The translations under genes and the position numbers were made by a program. 64,000 nucleotides of DNA from Sphingopyxis macrogoltabida (GTDB lineage: Bacteria > Pseudomonadota > Alphaproteobacteria > Sphingomonadales > Sphingomonadaceae): contig QFPJ01000013.1 in NCBI GenBank assembly GCA_003241685.1, positions 51,547 through 115,546 of the forward strand. Reading direction: 5' to 3'. Under the pieces are notes generated by a model that made no database searches, was not told where the DNA came from, and saw only the letters and a list, made by a program, of their open reading frames with translations. This document shows, piece after piece, positions 42,270 to 51,222 of this stretch. Each line of letters opens with the position of its first letter. Positions within the stretch are counted from its first letter, which is position 1.

Positions 42270-43292
42270 TCAGCGCGCGATCACGCTGATCGTGTCGCCG
42301 ACGCCGACCTTCAGCAGCGCGGCGCTGCGCGGGTCGATGGTTGCGCCGTCGCCGTCGGTGGCGACGCGGCCGAAGCAGCAGCGGAAACCCGCCAGCCTGC
42401 CCGACGCCGCCAGCACCTCGTCGCCGTCCCTGGCATCGGCGTCGCCGATCGCTTTGACCTCGACATGCCGGGCATCGCGAATGCTGGCGACCTGATCGGT
42501 GCGCGCGGTCATCGTCGGGCCGCCGTCGAAGATGTCGATATAATTTTCGAACGCGAAACCTTCATTCTCCAGCATCCGCATCGCGGCGCGGCCGCTGGGG
42601 TGGGGGACGCCGATGACGCTGCGCGCGCTTTCGCTCAGCATCGCGATATAGACGGGATGCTTGGGCATCAGGTCGGCGATGAACTGGTTGCCGTTGACCG
42701 CGTTGAACTGGTCGGCTTCCTGAAAATTCATGCCGAAGAATTTGCCCGCGACCCCGTCCCAGAAGGGCGACCCGCCCGCCTCGTCGATCACGCCGCGCAG
42801 TTCGGCCAGGATGCGGTCGGCAAAGCGCGCGCGATGCCGCGCGATGAACAGATAGCGCGACCGTGCGAGCAACAGGCCAAGACCGCCGGCACGCGCCGCG
42901 GGATGCAGGAACAGGCCGCCCACCTCGCTCGACCCGTTCAGGTCGTTGCTTAGCATCAATATCTGCGCGTGAAAGGTGCGGCCCAGCTGTTCGCTATGCT
43001 TGCTGTCGGTGCCGATGCGATAGGAATAGAAGGGCCACCGCTGCCCCACCTGCGCGAAAATCTGACAGGTGCCGCGCACCTCGCCGCTGTCGGTGTCTTC
43101 CAGCACCATCAGATACAGCTCGTCCGCCGGATATTCCTTTTCGCTGGCGAACGAGGCGTCGGCGCGCTCCAGCTTGGCGCGCAGCGCCTTTCTGTCGGGG
43201 GGCAGGTTGGTGAAGCCCCCGCCGGTCAGCTTCGCCATTTCATAGATGCTTTGCAGGTCGCCCGGCCGCGCCGCGCGGATCACATAATTCAC
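42270..43292 (-). CDS. astA: Arginine N-succinyltransferase
   Basis: 340 aa from the GTG at 43292, which overlaps the preceding hydrolase stop and opens VNYVIRAARPGDLQSIYEMA, the normal AstA beginning. Catalyses succinyl-CoA + arginine. GNAT-fold features: SSEVGGLFLHPAARAGGLGL and LLLARSRYLFIARHRARFAD for acyl-CoA binding, MNFQEADQFNAVNGNQFIAD later. First step of the AST pathway, so succinyl-CoA use ties it to sucC metabolism. Confidence 0.95.
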   Translation of the reverse strand: MNYVIRAARPGDLQSIYEMAKLTGGGFTNLPPDRKALRAKLERADASFASEKEYPADELYLMVLEDTDSGEVRGTCQIFAQVGQRWPFYSYRIGTDSKHSEQLGRTFHAQILMLSNDLNGSSEVGGLFLHPAARAGGLGLLLARSRYLFIARHRARFADRILAELRGVIDEAGGSPFWDGVAGKFFGMNFQEADQFNAVNGNQFIADLMPKHPVYIAMLSESARSVIGVPHPSGRAAMRMLENEGFAFENYIDIFDGGPTMTARTDQVASIRDARHVEVKAIGDADARDGDEVLAASGRLAGFRCCFGRVATDGDGATIDPRSAALLKVGVGDTISVIAR

Positions 43293-44497
43293 ACCATCCC
43301 CCGTTCCGCTATCCGCATCATGGTCAGCGCCGACAATCGGGCCCGCTCGGCCAGGCTGTCGACGATCAGAAATTCGTCCGCGCTGTGAATCGCGCCGCCG
43401 CGGGGTCCCATGGTGTCGACGACGGGCACGCCGCAAGCGGCGACATTATTGCCGTCGCACACGCCGCCGGTGGCCTTCCACGCGATGGGAATGCCCAGCG
43501 CCGCGCCGCAGCCGCGCACCAGTTCGAACAGGCGCGTCGCCGCCGGGTCGAGCGGTTTGGGCGGGCGGTTGAAGCCGCCGTAGAGGTGGCAATGGACGTC
43601 ATGATCGCGCGAGACGGCGGCGATCGCGGCGCGCAGCGCGGCTTCGGCATCGGCCATGGCTTCGGGGGTCGCCGGGCGCATGTTGACGCGCAGGATCGCC
43701 TGATCGGGGACGACGTTGTTCGGCCCGCCGCCATCGATGCGCGCCGGATTGACCTTGAGATTCTGGGTCTTCAGCGCGTCGAGGCGCAGCGCCAGATCGG
43801 CCGCCGCGATCAGCGCGTTGCGTCCGTCCTCCGGATTGCGTCCGGCATGGGCGCTGCGGCCGTGGACCGTGATGCTGAAATTGCCGCTGCCCGGACGCGC
43901 ACCGGCGAGCGTCCCGTCGGGCAGCGCGGGTTCATAGGTCAGCGCGGCGGTCTTTCCGGCCGCCAGTTCGGCGATCAGCGCGGCCGAGGCGTGGCTGCCC
44001 GTTTCCTCGTCGCTGTTGATCATCACATCATAGCCGACGCGGCCGGCGAGCGGCGCGGTTTCGAGCGCGGTCAGCGCCGCCAGGATCACCGCAATGCCGC
44101 CCTTCATGTCGGCGGTGCCGGGGCCGTTGAGCACGCCCGGTTCCAGCCAGCGCATCGTCTGAAACGGATGGTCGGCGGCGAACACCGTGTCCATATGCCC
44201 GGTCAGCAGCAGCTGGACCGGCGCATCGGGCCGTACCCGCAGGTGCAGATGATCGCCGCGCAGGACCGTCTGCACCCGGCCCGCCGCGTCGACGCTTTCG
44301 ACCGGCACCGGCGGAACCAGCCGGACCGTGCCGGGCAGGGCGGCAAAGGCATCGGCGAGCGCGCCGGCGACCTGCTTCAGTCCGGCAAGATTTCCGGTGC
44401 CGCTGTTGATCGCCGCCCATTGTTCGACCTGGCGGAGCATCGGCGCGTCGGCGGCGCGTTCCAGCGTCGCGGTCTCGGTGGCCGTCACGTGCGTCAT
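43289..44497 (-). CDS. M20-family hydrolase of the arginine catabolic operon
   Basis: 402 aa from ATG 44497; a GTG at 44533 behind GGGGG is a possible longer start. Full M20 metal site: LLTGHMDTVFAADHPF, GPGTADMKGGIAVILAALTA, INSDEETGSHASAALI, and HSADEFLIVDSLAERA, with dimerisation domain SGNFSITVHGRSAHAGRNPE. Closest in layout to glutamate carboxypeptidase/CPDG-like enzymes. It heads the operon with astA and astB (overlap 4 bp), so it may supply the final succinylglutamate desuccinylation in place of AstE; this is inference. Confidence 0.82.
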   Translation of the reverse strand: MTHVTATETATLERAADAPMLRQVEQWAAINSGTGNLAGLKQVAGALADAFAALPGTVRLVPPVPVESVDAAGRVQTVLRGDHLHLRVRPDAPVQLLLTGHMDTVFAADHPFQTMRWLEPGVLNGPGTADMKGGIAVILAALTALETAPLAGRVGYDVMINSDEETGSHASAALIAELAAGKTAALTYEPALPDGTLAGARPGSGNFSITVHGRSAHAGRNPEDGRNALIAAADLALRLDALKTQNLKVNPARIDGGGPNNVVPDQAILRVNMRPATPEAMADAEAALRAAIAAVSRDHDVHCHLYGGFNRPPKPLDPAATRLFELVRGCGAALGIPIAWKATGGVCDGNNVAACGVPVVDTMGPRGGAIHSADEFLIVDSLAERARLSALTMMRIAERGMV

Positions 44498-44668
44498 CAC
44501 CGCGCTATAGCCGGTGGCCGCCGGCTTTGGCACCCCCGCGCGAAATAATGTGCGCGCGATACCGTATGTTACTGGCGAACCGGCGCCGTTGCCGCAATTC
44601 GGCCGTATCTACAGCCTGTTAACCAAAATTTGGGTCTCATCGGTTTAGGCTTGTGTCGAGCTTGAATA

Positions 44669-45856
44669 ATGGAACCCATGACTGCGGCATTCGTTCTTGG
44701 CATCAACCTGTTCATCGCCGGCATTTTTGCCGTCGCGTTCGGCGTGGTTGCGGCGACGAGCCGGTCGGAGCGGGGGGCGAAATGGATCGCCTGCGGCTAT
44801 GCGTCGGGCATCTGCAATATTCTGCTCGAATATGCGATGCCCTGGCAGGCCGATCCGGTGCCGGTCGGGGTCGCGATCTTCCTGACCTATCTGGCGGCGA
44901 TGACATTGTGCGTGATCGGCGTCGTGCGCCATTATCGCATCGATCCGCCGTGGCAGGCGATCGTGGCGACCTGGGCGGTCGCCATCCTGCTCATCCCGTT
45001 CATTTTCACGCTGCCCTATGGGACGCCGCTGCGCGTCGCGCTCTATCACCTTCCCTATGTCGCGATACAGCTGGCGATCCTGTTCCCCCTGCTGCGGCAG
45101 GGCCCGCGGCAAAAGCTCGACATGCTGCTGGTCGGCGTGCTCACCATTTCGGCCTGCATCCATCTTTCGCGGCCGCTGATCAGCCTGTTGTCGGGGACGG
45201 CCCGCACGGCACAGGGATATATCACGTCCGATTATGCCGCGATTTCGCAAAGCCTGGCGGCGGGCGTGCTGATGGCGCAGGCGCTGGTCATGCTGCTGAT
45301 CATGATGCGTGACATCGCCGACGAAATGCAGATGCGATCGGAAACCGACAGCCTGTCGGGCGCGCTCAATCGCCGCGGGCTGGAAGCGCGCGCGGAACCG
45401 CTGATCGCGGAGGCGCTGCGCGCCGATACGCCGTTGACGCTGGTTGCCGCCGACCTCGACTTCTTCAAGCAGACGAACGACGGTTTCGGGCATGCGGCGG
45501 GCGACGCGGTGATCGCCCGCTTCGCCCGGATGCTGCGCGACATGGCGCCGCCCGGCGCGCTGGTATGCCGATTGGGTGGGGAGGAGTTCGCGGTTCTGCT
45601 GCCCGCCGCCGATCTGGCGGTCGGCCGCCGCTATGCGGAGGCGGTGCGTCTGGCCTATTCGGCGGCGCCGCTTCTCGATCTCGGGATCGCCGACAGCCTG
45701 TCGGCGTCGTTCGGCGCCGCGCAATTGGCGTCGAACGACACGCTGTTCGACCTGCTCCGCCGCGCCGATACCGCGCTGTACCGGGCCAAGGCCGGGGGGC
45801 GAAATCAGGTCTGCGTCGCGCTCAATCCGCTGCAACCGGCGACCGCGACCGGCTGA
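44669..45856 (+). CDS. Membrane-bound diguanylate cyclase (GGDEF)
   Basis: 395 aa. Seven hydrophobic segments span residues ~5-215 (FVLGINLFIAGIFAVAFGVV onward, ending VLMAQALVMLLIMMRDIADE), then a GGDEF domain: DSLSGALNRRGLEARAE, AADLDFFKQTNDGFGHAAGD, CRLGGEEFAVLLPAADLAVG (active-site GGEEF), RADTALYRAKAGGRNQVC. Makes cyclic di-GMP. No RxxD inhibitory site is obvious before GGEEF. Upstream, TTAACCAAAATTTGG at ~44619 resembles a degenerate CtrA box. Confidence 0.9.
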   Translation: MEPMTAAFVLGINLFIAGIFAVAFGVVAATSRSERGAKWIACGYASGICNILLEYAMPWQADPVPVGVAIFLTYLAAMTLCVIGVVRHYRIDPPWQAIVATWAVAILLIPFIFTLPYGTPLRVALYHLPYVAIQLAILFPLLRQGPRQKLDMLLVGVLTISACIHLSRPLISLLSGTARTAQGYITSDYAAISQSLAAGVLMAQALVMLLIMMRDIADEMQMRSETDSLSGALNRRGLEARAEPLIAEALRADTPLTLVAADLDFFKQTNDGFGHAAGDAVIARFARMLRDMAPPGALVCRLGGEEFAVLLPAADLAVGRRYAEAVRLAYSAAPLLDLGIADSLSASFGAAQLASNDTLFDLLRRADTALYRAKAGGRNQVCVALNPLQPATATG

Positions 45857-45940
45857 CGCATCGCGCCCGTCGCTTGACAGGACAGGACCCGCTGTCATGC
45901 TGCGCACAAAAGATGCAGCAAATCAGTGGGAGAGCTGCCG

Positions 45941-47362
45941 ATGCGGTTGATGCCGGTAACCGACGCGATGTTCCTGTGGGGCGAAAGCCGCGAGATGCCG
46001 ATGCACATCGGCGGCATCAATCTCTACACCCTGCCCGACGATGTCGACGAGACCGATTGGCTGAACGAGCAGCTGACGATCCTGCGCCAGTCGGAAGGAC
46101 TGCGGCGCCCGTTCAGCGAGGTGCTGAAACTGACCCCGCTCGGCCAATATGGCCCGATCCGGCTGGAGCCCGATCGCGACATCGACATGCATTACCATGT
46201 CCGCGCGTCGGCGCTGCCCAAGCCGGGGCGCTACCGCGAAATGTTCGAACTGGCGTCGCGATTGCATTCGGGCCTGCTCGACCGCACGCGGCCTTTGTGG
46301 GAAATCACGCTGATTTCGGGCCTGCCGAACCGGCAGATCGCGACCTTCAAGAAGGTGCATCATGCGCTCATGGACGGGGCGGCGAGCATCCATTTCTATA
46401 ATTCGATGCTGTCGGCGGACCCCGACGAACGGCGCGCGGCGTCGCCGCTGTCGGTCGAAGCCTATGAAGCGTATAAACGCCAGTTTCCTTCGTCGCGGAA
46501 AACGCCGCGCCCCAGCCTGATCGACATCAAGGCGATCGGCGACTTCCTGAAAGAGCAGTGGGGGAACAGCGTCGGCGTGACCAGGGCGCTGAACCAGTAT
46601 CTGGCCGCCATGTTCGGCATCGGCGGCGATGGGCTGGCGACGCCCTTCGCCGGCGTGCCGCGCACCAGTTTCAATCGCAACATCACGGGCGCGCGCCGCT
46701 TCGTCGCGCAAAGCTGGTCGCTGGACCGCGTGCGCGCGGTGGGCAAGGCCTATGACGGGACGATCAACGACGCGGTGCTGGGCATGTGCGCGGGGGCGAT
46801 GCGCAAATATCTGCAATCGCAGAACGAATTGCCCGACAAGCCGCTGAAGGCGATGGCGCCGGTGTCGATCCGGCCGAAGGGCGATGTCGATTCGGGCAAT
46901 TCGGTCGCGTCGGTCACGGCCAATCTGGCGACGCATATCGACGATCCGGCTGAGCGCATGGCGGCGATCCAGGCATCGATGAACGCCGCGAAGACCCAGC
47001 TTCGCGCGATGACCGCGCAGCAGATCCAGCTCTACACCGCGATCACCAGCTTTCCGCAGATGCTGACCGCGCTCACCCGCACGGCCGACCGGCTGCCGGC
47101 TTATTCGGCTACCATTTCCAACGTTCCCGGCCCGCGCGAACAGATGTACTGGAACGGCGCGCGGCTCGACGGCATGTACCCCGCCAGCATCCCCGTCGAC
47201 GGCATGGCGATGAACATCACGCAGGTATCGAATTTCCGGAATATCGACTTCGGGATCACAGCGTGCCGGCGGAGCGTCCCGCATGCGCAGCGGATGATCG
47301 ATTATCTGGAAGAGGCGCTGGTCGAACTGGAGGTGGCGGCGGGTATGGGGAAGGGGACGTAG
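45941..47362 (+). CDS. Wax ester synthase / diacylglycerol acyltransferase (WS/DGAT)
   Basis: 473 aa; GGGAGAG precedes the ATG at 45941, and TTGACA stands at 45874. N-terminal MRLMPVTDAMFLWGESREMP, the acyltransferase motif KKVHHALMDGAASIHFYNSM (HHxxxDG, His about residue 137-138), and the C-terminal GNSVASVTANLATHIDDPAE and ATISNVPGPREQMYWNGARL are those of WS/DGAT (UPF0089). Transfers acyl groups from acyl-CoA to alcohols or diacylglycerol, forming storage lipid at the membrane. Confidence 0.92.
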   Translation: MRLMPVTDAMFLWGESREMPMHIGGINLYTLPDDVDETDWLNEQLTILRQSEGLRRPFSEVLKLTPLGQYGPIRLEPDRDIDMHYHVRASALPKPGRYREMFELASRLHSGLLDRTRPLWEITLISGLPNRQIATFKKVHHALMDGAASIHFYNSMLSADPDERRAASPLSVEAYEAYKRQFPSSRKTPRPSLIDIKAIGDFLKEQWGNSVGVTRALNQYLAAMFGIGGDGLATPFAGVPRTSFNRNITGARRFVAQSWSLDRVRAVGKAYDGTINDAVLGMCAGAMRKYLQSQNELPDKPLKAMAPVSIRPKGDVDSGNSVASVTANLATHIDDPAERMAAIQASMNAAKTQLRAMTAQQIQLYTAITSFPQMLTALTRTADRLPAYSATISNVPGPREQMYWNGARLDGMYPASIPVDGMAMNITQVSNFRNIDFGITACRRSVPHAQRMIDYLEEALVELEVAAGMGKGT

Positions 47363-47369
47363 CCTGCTG

Positions 47370-47406
47370 CGTCCTTGCGCGCGTCGCTGCGCTGCTCGCA
47401 AGGACG
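47370..47406. terminator. Hairpin between convergent WS/DGAT and rbfA genes
   Basis: CGTCCTTGCG (47370-47379) and CGCAAGGACG (47397-47406) form a perfect 10-bp stem with a 17-nt GC-rich loop, between two convergent stops (47362 and 47417). It can serve both strands as a transcript end; no uridine run is present in the right place on either. Confidence 0.5.
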
Positions 47407-47416
47407 AAAAAGCCGG

Positions 47417-47824
47417 TCAGTCCTGTTTCTCTTCGCCATTTTCCAGATCCCGCGCCACCTTCGGATCGCGCAGCAACTGGTCGATGTGGCTTGCCTCGTC
47501 GAAGCTTTCGTCGGGCAGGAACTTCAGCTTTGCGGCATATTTCATGCGGATGCGGTGCGCGACTTCGCGTTGCAGATAGGCGGTGTTGGTACGCAGCGCC
47601 TTGATCACCGCCTCCTCGTCGCGGCCGAGCAGCGGCTTCACGAACACCGTCGCGTGGCGGAGGTCGGGCGACATGCGCACTTCGGTTACGCTGACCGGAT
47701 GCTTCGCCAGCACATCGTCGTGGACGTCGCCGCGCTGCAGGATTTCGGACAGGATGTGGCGCACCTGTTCGCCCACGCGGAGTACGCGGACCGAGGGGCC
47801 TTCGGATTGTTCTTTGTGACGCAT
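47417..47824 (-). CDS. rbfA: 30S ribosome-binding factor A
   Basis: 135 aa; AGGAGG precedes the ATG. KH-like fold with SVRVLRVGEQVRHILSEILQ at the start and VTEVRMSPDLRHATVFVKPL, REVAHRIRMKYAAKLKFLPD later; the tail is acidic. Needed for 16S rRNA 5'-end maturation. Last gene of the rimP-nusA-ylxR-infB-rbfA run; truB, which commonly follows, is 15 kb away on the other strand. Confidence 0.95.
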   Translation of the reverse strand: MRHKEQSEGPSVRVLRVGEQVRHILSEILQRGDVHDDVLAKHPVSVTEVRMSPDLRHATVFVKPLLGRDEEAVIKALRTNTAYLQREVAHRIRMKYAAKLKFLPDESFDEASHIDQLLRDPKVARDLENGEEKQD

Positions 47825-47836
47825 CGGTCAATTCCT

Positions 47837-47866
47837 CCTGCACCCCCGCGCCGGCGGGGGTGCAGG
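47837..47866 (-). promoter_or_regulatory. Strong intercistronic hairpin before rbfA
   Basis: CCTGCACCCCCG (47837-47848) and CGGGGGTGCAGG (47855-47866) form a perfect 12-bp stem with a 6-nt loop, 9 bp after the infB stop. On the minus strand its end merges with the AGGAGG ribosome binding site of rbfA, so it could limit rbfA translation or mark an mRNA processing point. Confidence 0.5.
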
Positions 47867-47875
47867 GATGGTTTA

Positions 47876-50422
47876 TTACAACGTCCGTTCGCGCAGCTCG
47901 ACCTCGAAGACTTCGAGATGGTCGCCGGGTTTGATGTCGTTGGTGTCGGCCAGCACCACACCACATTCCAGCCCTGCGCGGACTTCGGCGACATCGTCCT
48001 TGAAGCGGCGAAGCGAGGCGATCGTCGTCGCCGAAACGATGACGTCCTCGCGCGTGAGACGGGCGTGGAGACCCTTGCGGATGCTGCCTTCCAGCACCAG
48101 CAGGCCCGCCGCCTTGTCGCGCTTGCCGGCCGGGAAGACTTCCTTGACCTCGGCGCGGCCGACGACGGTTTCGACGCGTTCCGGACCCAGTTCCCCCGCC
48201 ATCTCCTTCGCGACTTCCTCGGTCAGATGATAGATGACGTCATAATAAAGGAAGCGCACCTTTTCGCGGTTGGCGATCTCGCGCGCCTTGGCGTTGGGAC
48301 GGACGTTGAAGCCGATGATCGGCGCATTGGTCGCCGCCGCCAGCGTCACGTCGCTTTCGGTGATCGCACCGGCGCCCGAATGGAGCACGCGGACGCGGAT
48401 CTCGTCGGTCGACAGCTTGTTCAGCGCGTTGACGATCGCCTCGACGCTGCCCTGCACATCGGCCTTGATGACCACCGGATATTCGATGACGTTCGCCTTG
48501 TCGGCGAGCGCGGAGAACATGCCTTCCAGGCTGACCGGCGCCTGCGCCGTCCGCTTCTTGAGCGCCTGTTCCTGGCGGTAGGCCGCAACCTCGCGGGCAC
48601 GCGATTCATTTTCCACGACGGTCAGCGTATCGCCCGCCATGGGCACGCCGCCCAGACCCAGCACCTCGACCGGCACCGACGGTCCGGCCGCCTTGATCTG
48701 CTTGCCCTGATCGTCGACCAGCGCCCGCACACGGCCGCTTTCGGCGCCGCAGACGAAGATGTCGCCGACCTTCAGCGTGCCGCGGCGCACCAGGATCGTC
48801 GCGACGGGACCGCGGCCCTTGTCGAGCTTCGCCTCGACCACCGTGCCTTCGGCGGGGCGGTCGGGATTGGCCTTCAACTCCATGATCTCGGCCTGCAGCG
48901 CGATCGCGTCGAGTAGCTTGTCGAGCCCGGTCTTCTTGAGCGCCGACACTTCGACATTCTGGACGTCGCCGCCCATTTCCTCGACGATGATCTCATGCTC
49001 CAGCAGGCGTTCGCGCACGCGCTGCGGGTTGGCGCCTTCCTTGTCGACCTTGTTGATCGCGACGATGATCGGCACGCCCGCCGCCTTGGCATGGTTGATC
49101 GACTCGATCGACTGCGGCTTCAGCCCGTCGTCGGCCGCGACCACCAGGATGGCGATGTCGGTGACGTTGGCACCGCGCGCGCGCATCTCGGTAAAGGCTT
49201 CGTGGCCCGGCGTGTCGAGGAAGGTGACGAGCGATCCGTCGGGGGTCTTCACCTGATAGGCGCCGATATGCTGGGTGATGCCGCCGGCCTCGCCCGCCTG
49301 CACATTCGCGCCGCGCAGCGCGTCGAGCAGGCTGGTCTTGCCATGATCGACATGGCCCATGATCGTGACGACCGGTGCGCGGGGCTTCAGCGCCTCGGCC
49401 GCATCGACGTCCTCGTCGTGGCGGATGTCGACGTCGGCTTCGCTGACGCGCTTGATCTCGTGCCCGAATTCGGTGACGAGCAGTTCGGCGGTGTCCTGAT
49501 CGATCGTCTGGTTGACGGTGACGGGCATCCCCATCTTGAACAGCGCCTTCACCAGATCCGCGCCCTTTTCGGCCATGCGGTTGGCGAGTTCCTGCACCGT
49601 GATCGTGTCGGGCACGACGACTTCGCGGACCTGCTTTTCGCGCGGGCCCGACGATGTCATGTGCGAACGCTTTTCCTTTTCGCGCGCGCGCTTCAGCGCG
49701 GCGAGGCTGCGGGCGCGGGCGCCTTCATCCTCGTTCAGCGCGCGGGTGACGGTCAGCTTGCCCGACTGGCGGCGATTTTCCCCGCCGCGCTCGGCCTTCT
49801 TTTCGGGGCGCTTGGGTTCGGGACGCTTCGGCGCCTCGACCGGCGTGAAGCGGCGCGGCGCCGGGGCCGCGGTCGCGGTGGTCGCGGGGCGCGGCGCCTC
49901 GTCGCTCTTGGGCGCGGCGGCGGGGGCCTCGGGAGCGGGCGCGGCCGCTGTTTCGGGAGCAGCGGGCGCGGCGGCCGGCGCGGCGGCTTTCGCCTTGTCC
50001 TCGCGGGCTTCGGCGGCGCGCGCCTTTTCCTCTTCCAGCGCACGGGTGCGCTCGGCCTCTTCGCGGCGGCGGGCGTCCTCGAGCGCGGCCAGCCGGGCTT
50101 CCTCGGCCTCGCGCAGCAATTGCGTCTGGCGCTCCTGGCGCGACATCAGGCTGTCGGCCGGCTTGGGCGCGACGGGCTTCGGCGCCGGGGCCGGCGTCGC
50201 GACGGGCGCCGGTGCCGGGGCTGGCGCAGCCTTTGCCTCTTCGGCCTCGGGTGCCGGGGCGGCCTCGCCGGGACGGCCCAGCACGCGGCGGCGCTTCACC
50301 TCGACCACCACCGTGTTGCGGCGGCCGTGGCTGAATTGCTGCTGTACCTGGCCGGCCTCGACCGTCCGCTTCAGCCCGAGCGGCTTGCGGCTAAGGGTCG
50401 GCTTGTCCTGTTCGTCACTCAT
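47876..50422 (-). CDS. infB: Translation initiation factor IF-2
   Basis: 848 aa from MSDEQDKPTLSRKPLGLKRT at 50422 (a longer frame reaches 50443). Long Ala/Glu/Pro-rich N-terminal region (~residues 30-260), IF2_N (VREVVVPDTITVQELANRMA), then the G domain with VTIMGHVDHGKTSLLDALRG, VTFLDTPGHEAFTEMRARGA and VAINKVDKEGANPQRV, then domains II-IV (VEYPVVIKADVQGSVEAIVN-type). Delivers fMet-tRNA to the 30S subunit. In the nusA-infB operon with ylxR 17 bp upstream. Confidence 0.97.
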   Translation of the reverse strand: MSDEQDKPTLSRKPLGLKRTVEAGQVQQQFSHGRRNTVVVEVKRRRVLGRPGEAAPAPEAEEAKAAPAPAPAPVATPAPAPKPVAPKPADSLMSRQERQTQLLREAEEARLAALEDARRREEAERTRALEEEKARAAEAREDKAKAAAPAAAPAAPETAAAPAPEAPAAAPKSDEAPRPATTATAAPAPRRFTPVEAPKRPEPKRPEKKAERGGENRRQSGKLTVTRALNEDEGARARSLAALKRAREKEKRSHMTSSGPREKQVREVVVPDTITVQELANRMAEKGADLVKALFKMGMPVTVNQTIDQDTAELLVTEFGHEIKRVSEADVDIRHDEDVDAAEALKPRAPVVTIMGHVDHGKTSLLDALRGANVQAGEAGGITQHIGAYQVKTPDGSLVTFLDTPGHEAFTEMRARGANVTDIAILVVAADDGLKPQSIESINHAKAAGVPIIVAINKVDKEGANPQRVRERLLEHEIIVEEMGGDVQNVEVSALKKTGLDKLLDAIALQAEIMELKANPDRPAEGTVVEAKLDKGRGPVATILVRRGTLKVGDIFVCGAESGRVRALVDDQGKQIKAAGPSVPVEVLGLGGVPMAGDTLTVVENESRAREVAAYRQEQALKKRTAQAPVSLEGMFSALADKANVIEYPVVIKADVQGSVEAIVNALNKLSTDEIRVRVLHSGAGAITESDVTLAAATNAPIIGFNVRPNAKAREIANREKVRFLYYDVIYHLTEEVAKEMAGELGPERVETVVGRAEVKEVFPAGKRDKAAGLLVLEGSIRKGLHARLTREDVIVSATTIASLRRFKDDVAEVRAGLECGVVLADTNDIKPGDHLEVFEVELRERTL

Positions 50423-50439
50423 CGAAACTTCATTTTCCT

Positions 50440-51222
50440 TCAAATAGCGCCCGAAACGGCAGAGTCCGTCGACGCTGCCGCTGATCCCGCGACGGGGGGT
50501 GTGTCATCCCCCGCCGCACGGGAGTCGCTCATCGAAACGCGATTGGCCGCGTCCCTAGACCATCCGGTAAAAAACTGCCAGCGGGAGAGATGCGCCAGCA
50601 CCCGGTCCGCGGCACGGGCGTCGATTATCGCCAGATGCACCGCATTTTCCCGTCCCAATGCCATAGATAGGGATTGCCGGTCCACCGGCAAGATCATTCC
50701 TTCGCGGCCCGATCCTTCGTCGTCCTCGCCCACGCGCCAGGCCTGGGCCAGTTTCTTGCGCCCATCCTCGCCCGCGTCGCTGGCGTGCAGCAACAGGCGA
50801 ACCTGGCCGCGCCGCGCCGCCTGTTCGATCTTTTCATTGCCCGAAATCAGCATTCCCGCGCGCGCCTCGAGCCCCAGCCGGTCGAGCGTCGCGCGCGCAA
50901 GCTGCGCCTCGATCCGCGCGCCGAGGTCGTCGGGGATGGTAAAGGCGCCTTCGTGCAGCGCGCGCGCCAGGCCGCCCTTCAGCTTCCCCTTCGCCTGCGC
51001 CGCTTCCAGTTCGGGACGCGCGACGCCGATCCACGCGCCGCGTCCCGGCGCCCTGGCAAGGACGTCGGGCGCGATCGCGCCGTCGGGTCCGAGCGCCAGG
51101 CGCACGAGATGCTGCGCCGGCGCCACGTCGCCGGTCACGACACAGCGCCGTTCGGGCGCGTGCTGTCCGCGCTTACCCGCGCGGTCGGTTTGGCCTAGCT
51201 GATCATTGCGCGGGGTCCGCAT
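50440..51222 (-). CDS. ylxR: YlxR-family (DUF448) RNA-binding protein with L7Ae-like C-terminal part
   Basis: 260 aa; starts MRTPRNDQLGQTDRAGKRGQ at 51222 and overlaps the nusA end by 20 bp. DUF448/YlxR core: APERRCVVTGDVAPAQHLVR with LALGPDGAIAPDVLARAPGR and GRGAWIG. A second part (GLEARAGMLISGNEKIEQAA, RRGQVRLLLHASDAGEDG) resembles L7Ae/L30e. Alphaproteobacterial forms commonly fuse the two. Nucleic-acid-binding protein of the nusA-infB operon; exact role unsettled. Confidence 0.88.
   Translation of the reverse strand: MRTPRNDQLGQTDRAGKRGQHAPERRCVVTGDVAPAQHLVRLALGPDGAIAPDVLARAPGRGAWIGVARPELEAAQAKGKLKGGLARALHEGAFTIPDDLGARIEAQLARATLDRLGLEARAGMLISGNEKIEQAARRGQVRLLLHASDAGEDGRKKLAQAWRVGEDDEGSGREGMILPVDRQSLSMALGRENAVHLAIIDARAADRVLAHLSRWQFFTGWSRDAANRVSMSDSRAAGDDTPPVAGSAAASTDSAVSGAI

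Noticed and set aside
48995..51202. Long plus-strand open frames across infB and ylxR (up to 735 codons)
   Set aside because: Antisense shadow of the Ala/Glu-rich infB N-terminal part; no plausible protein features.
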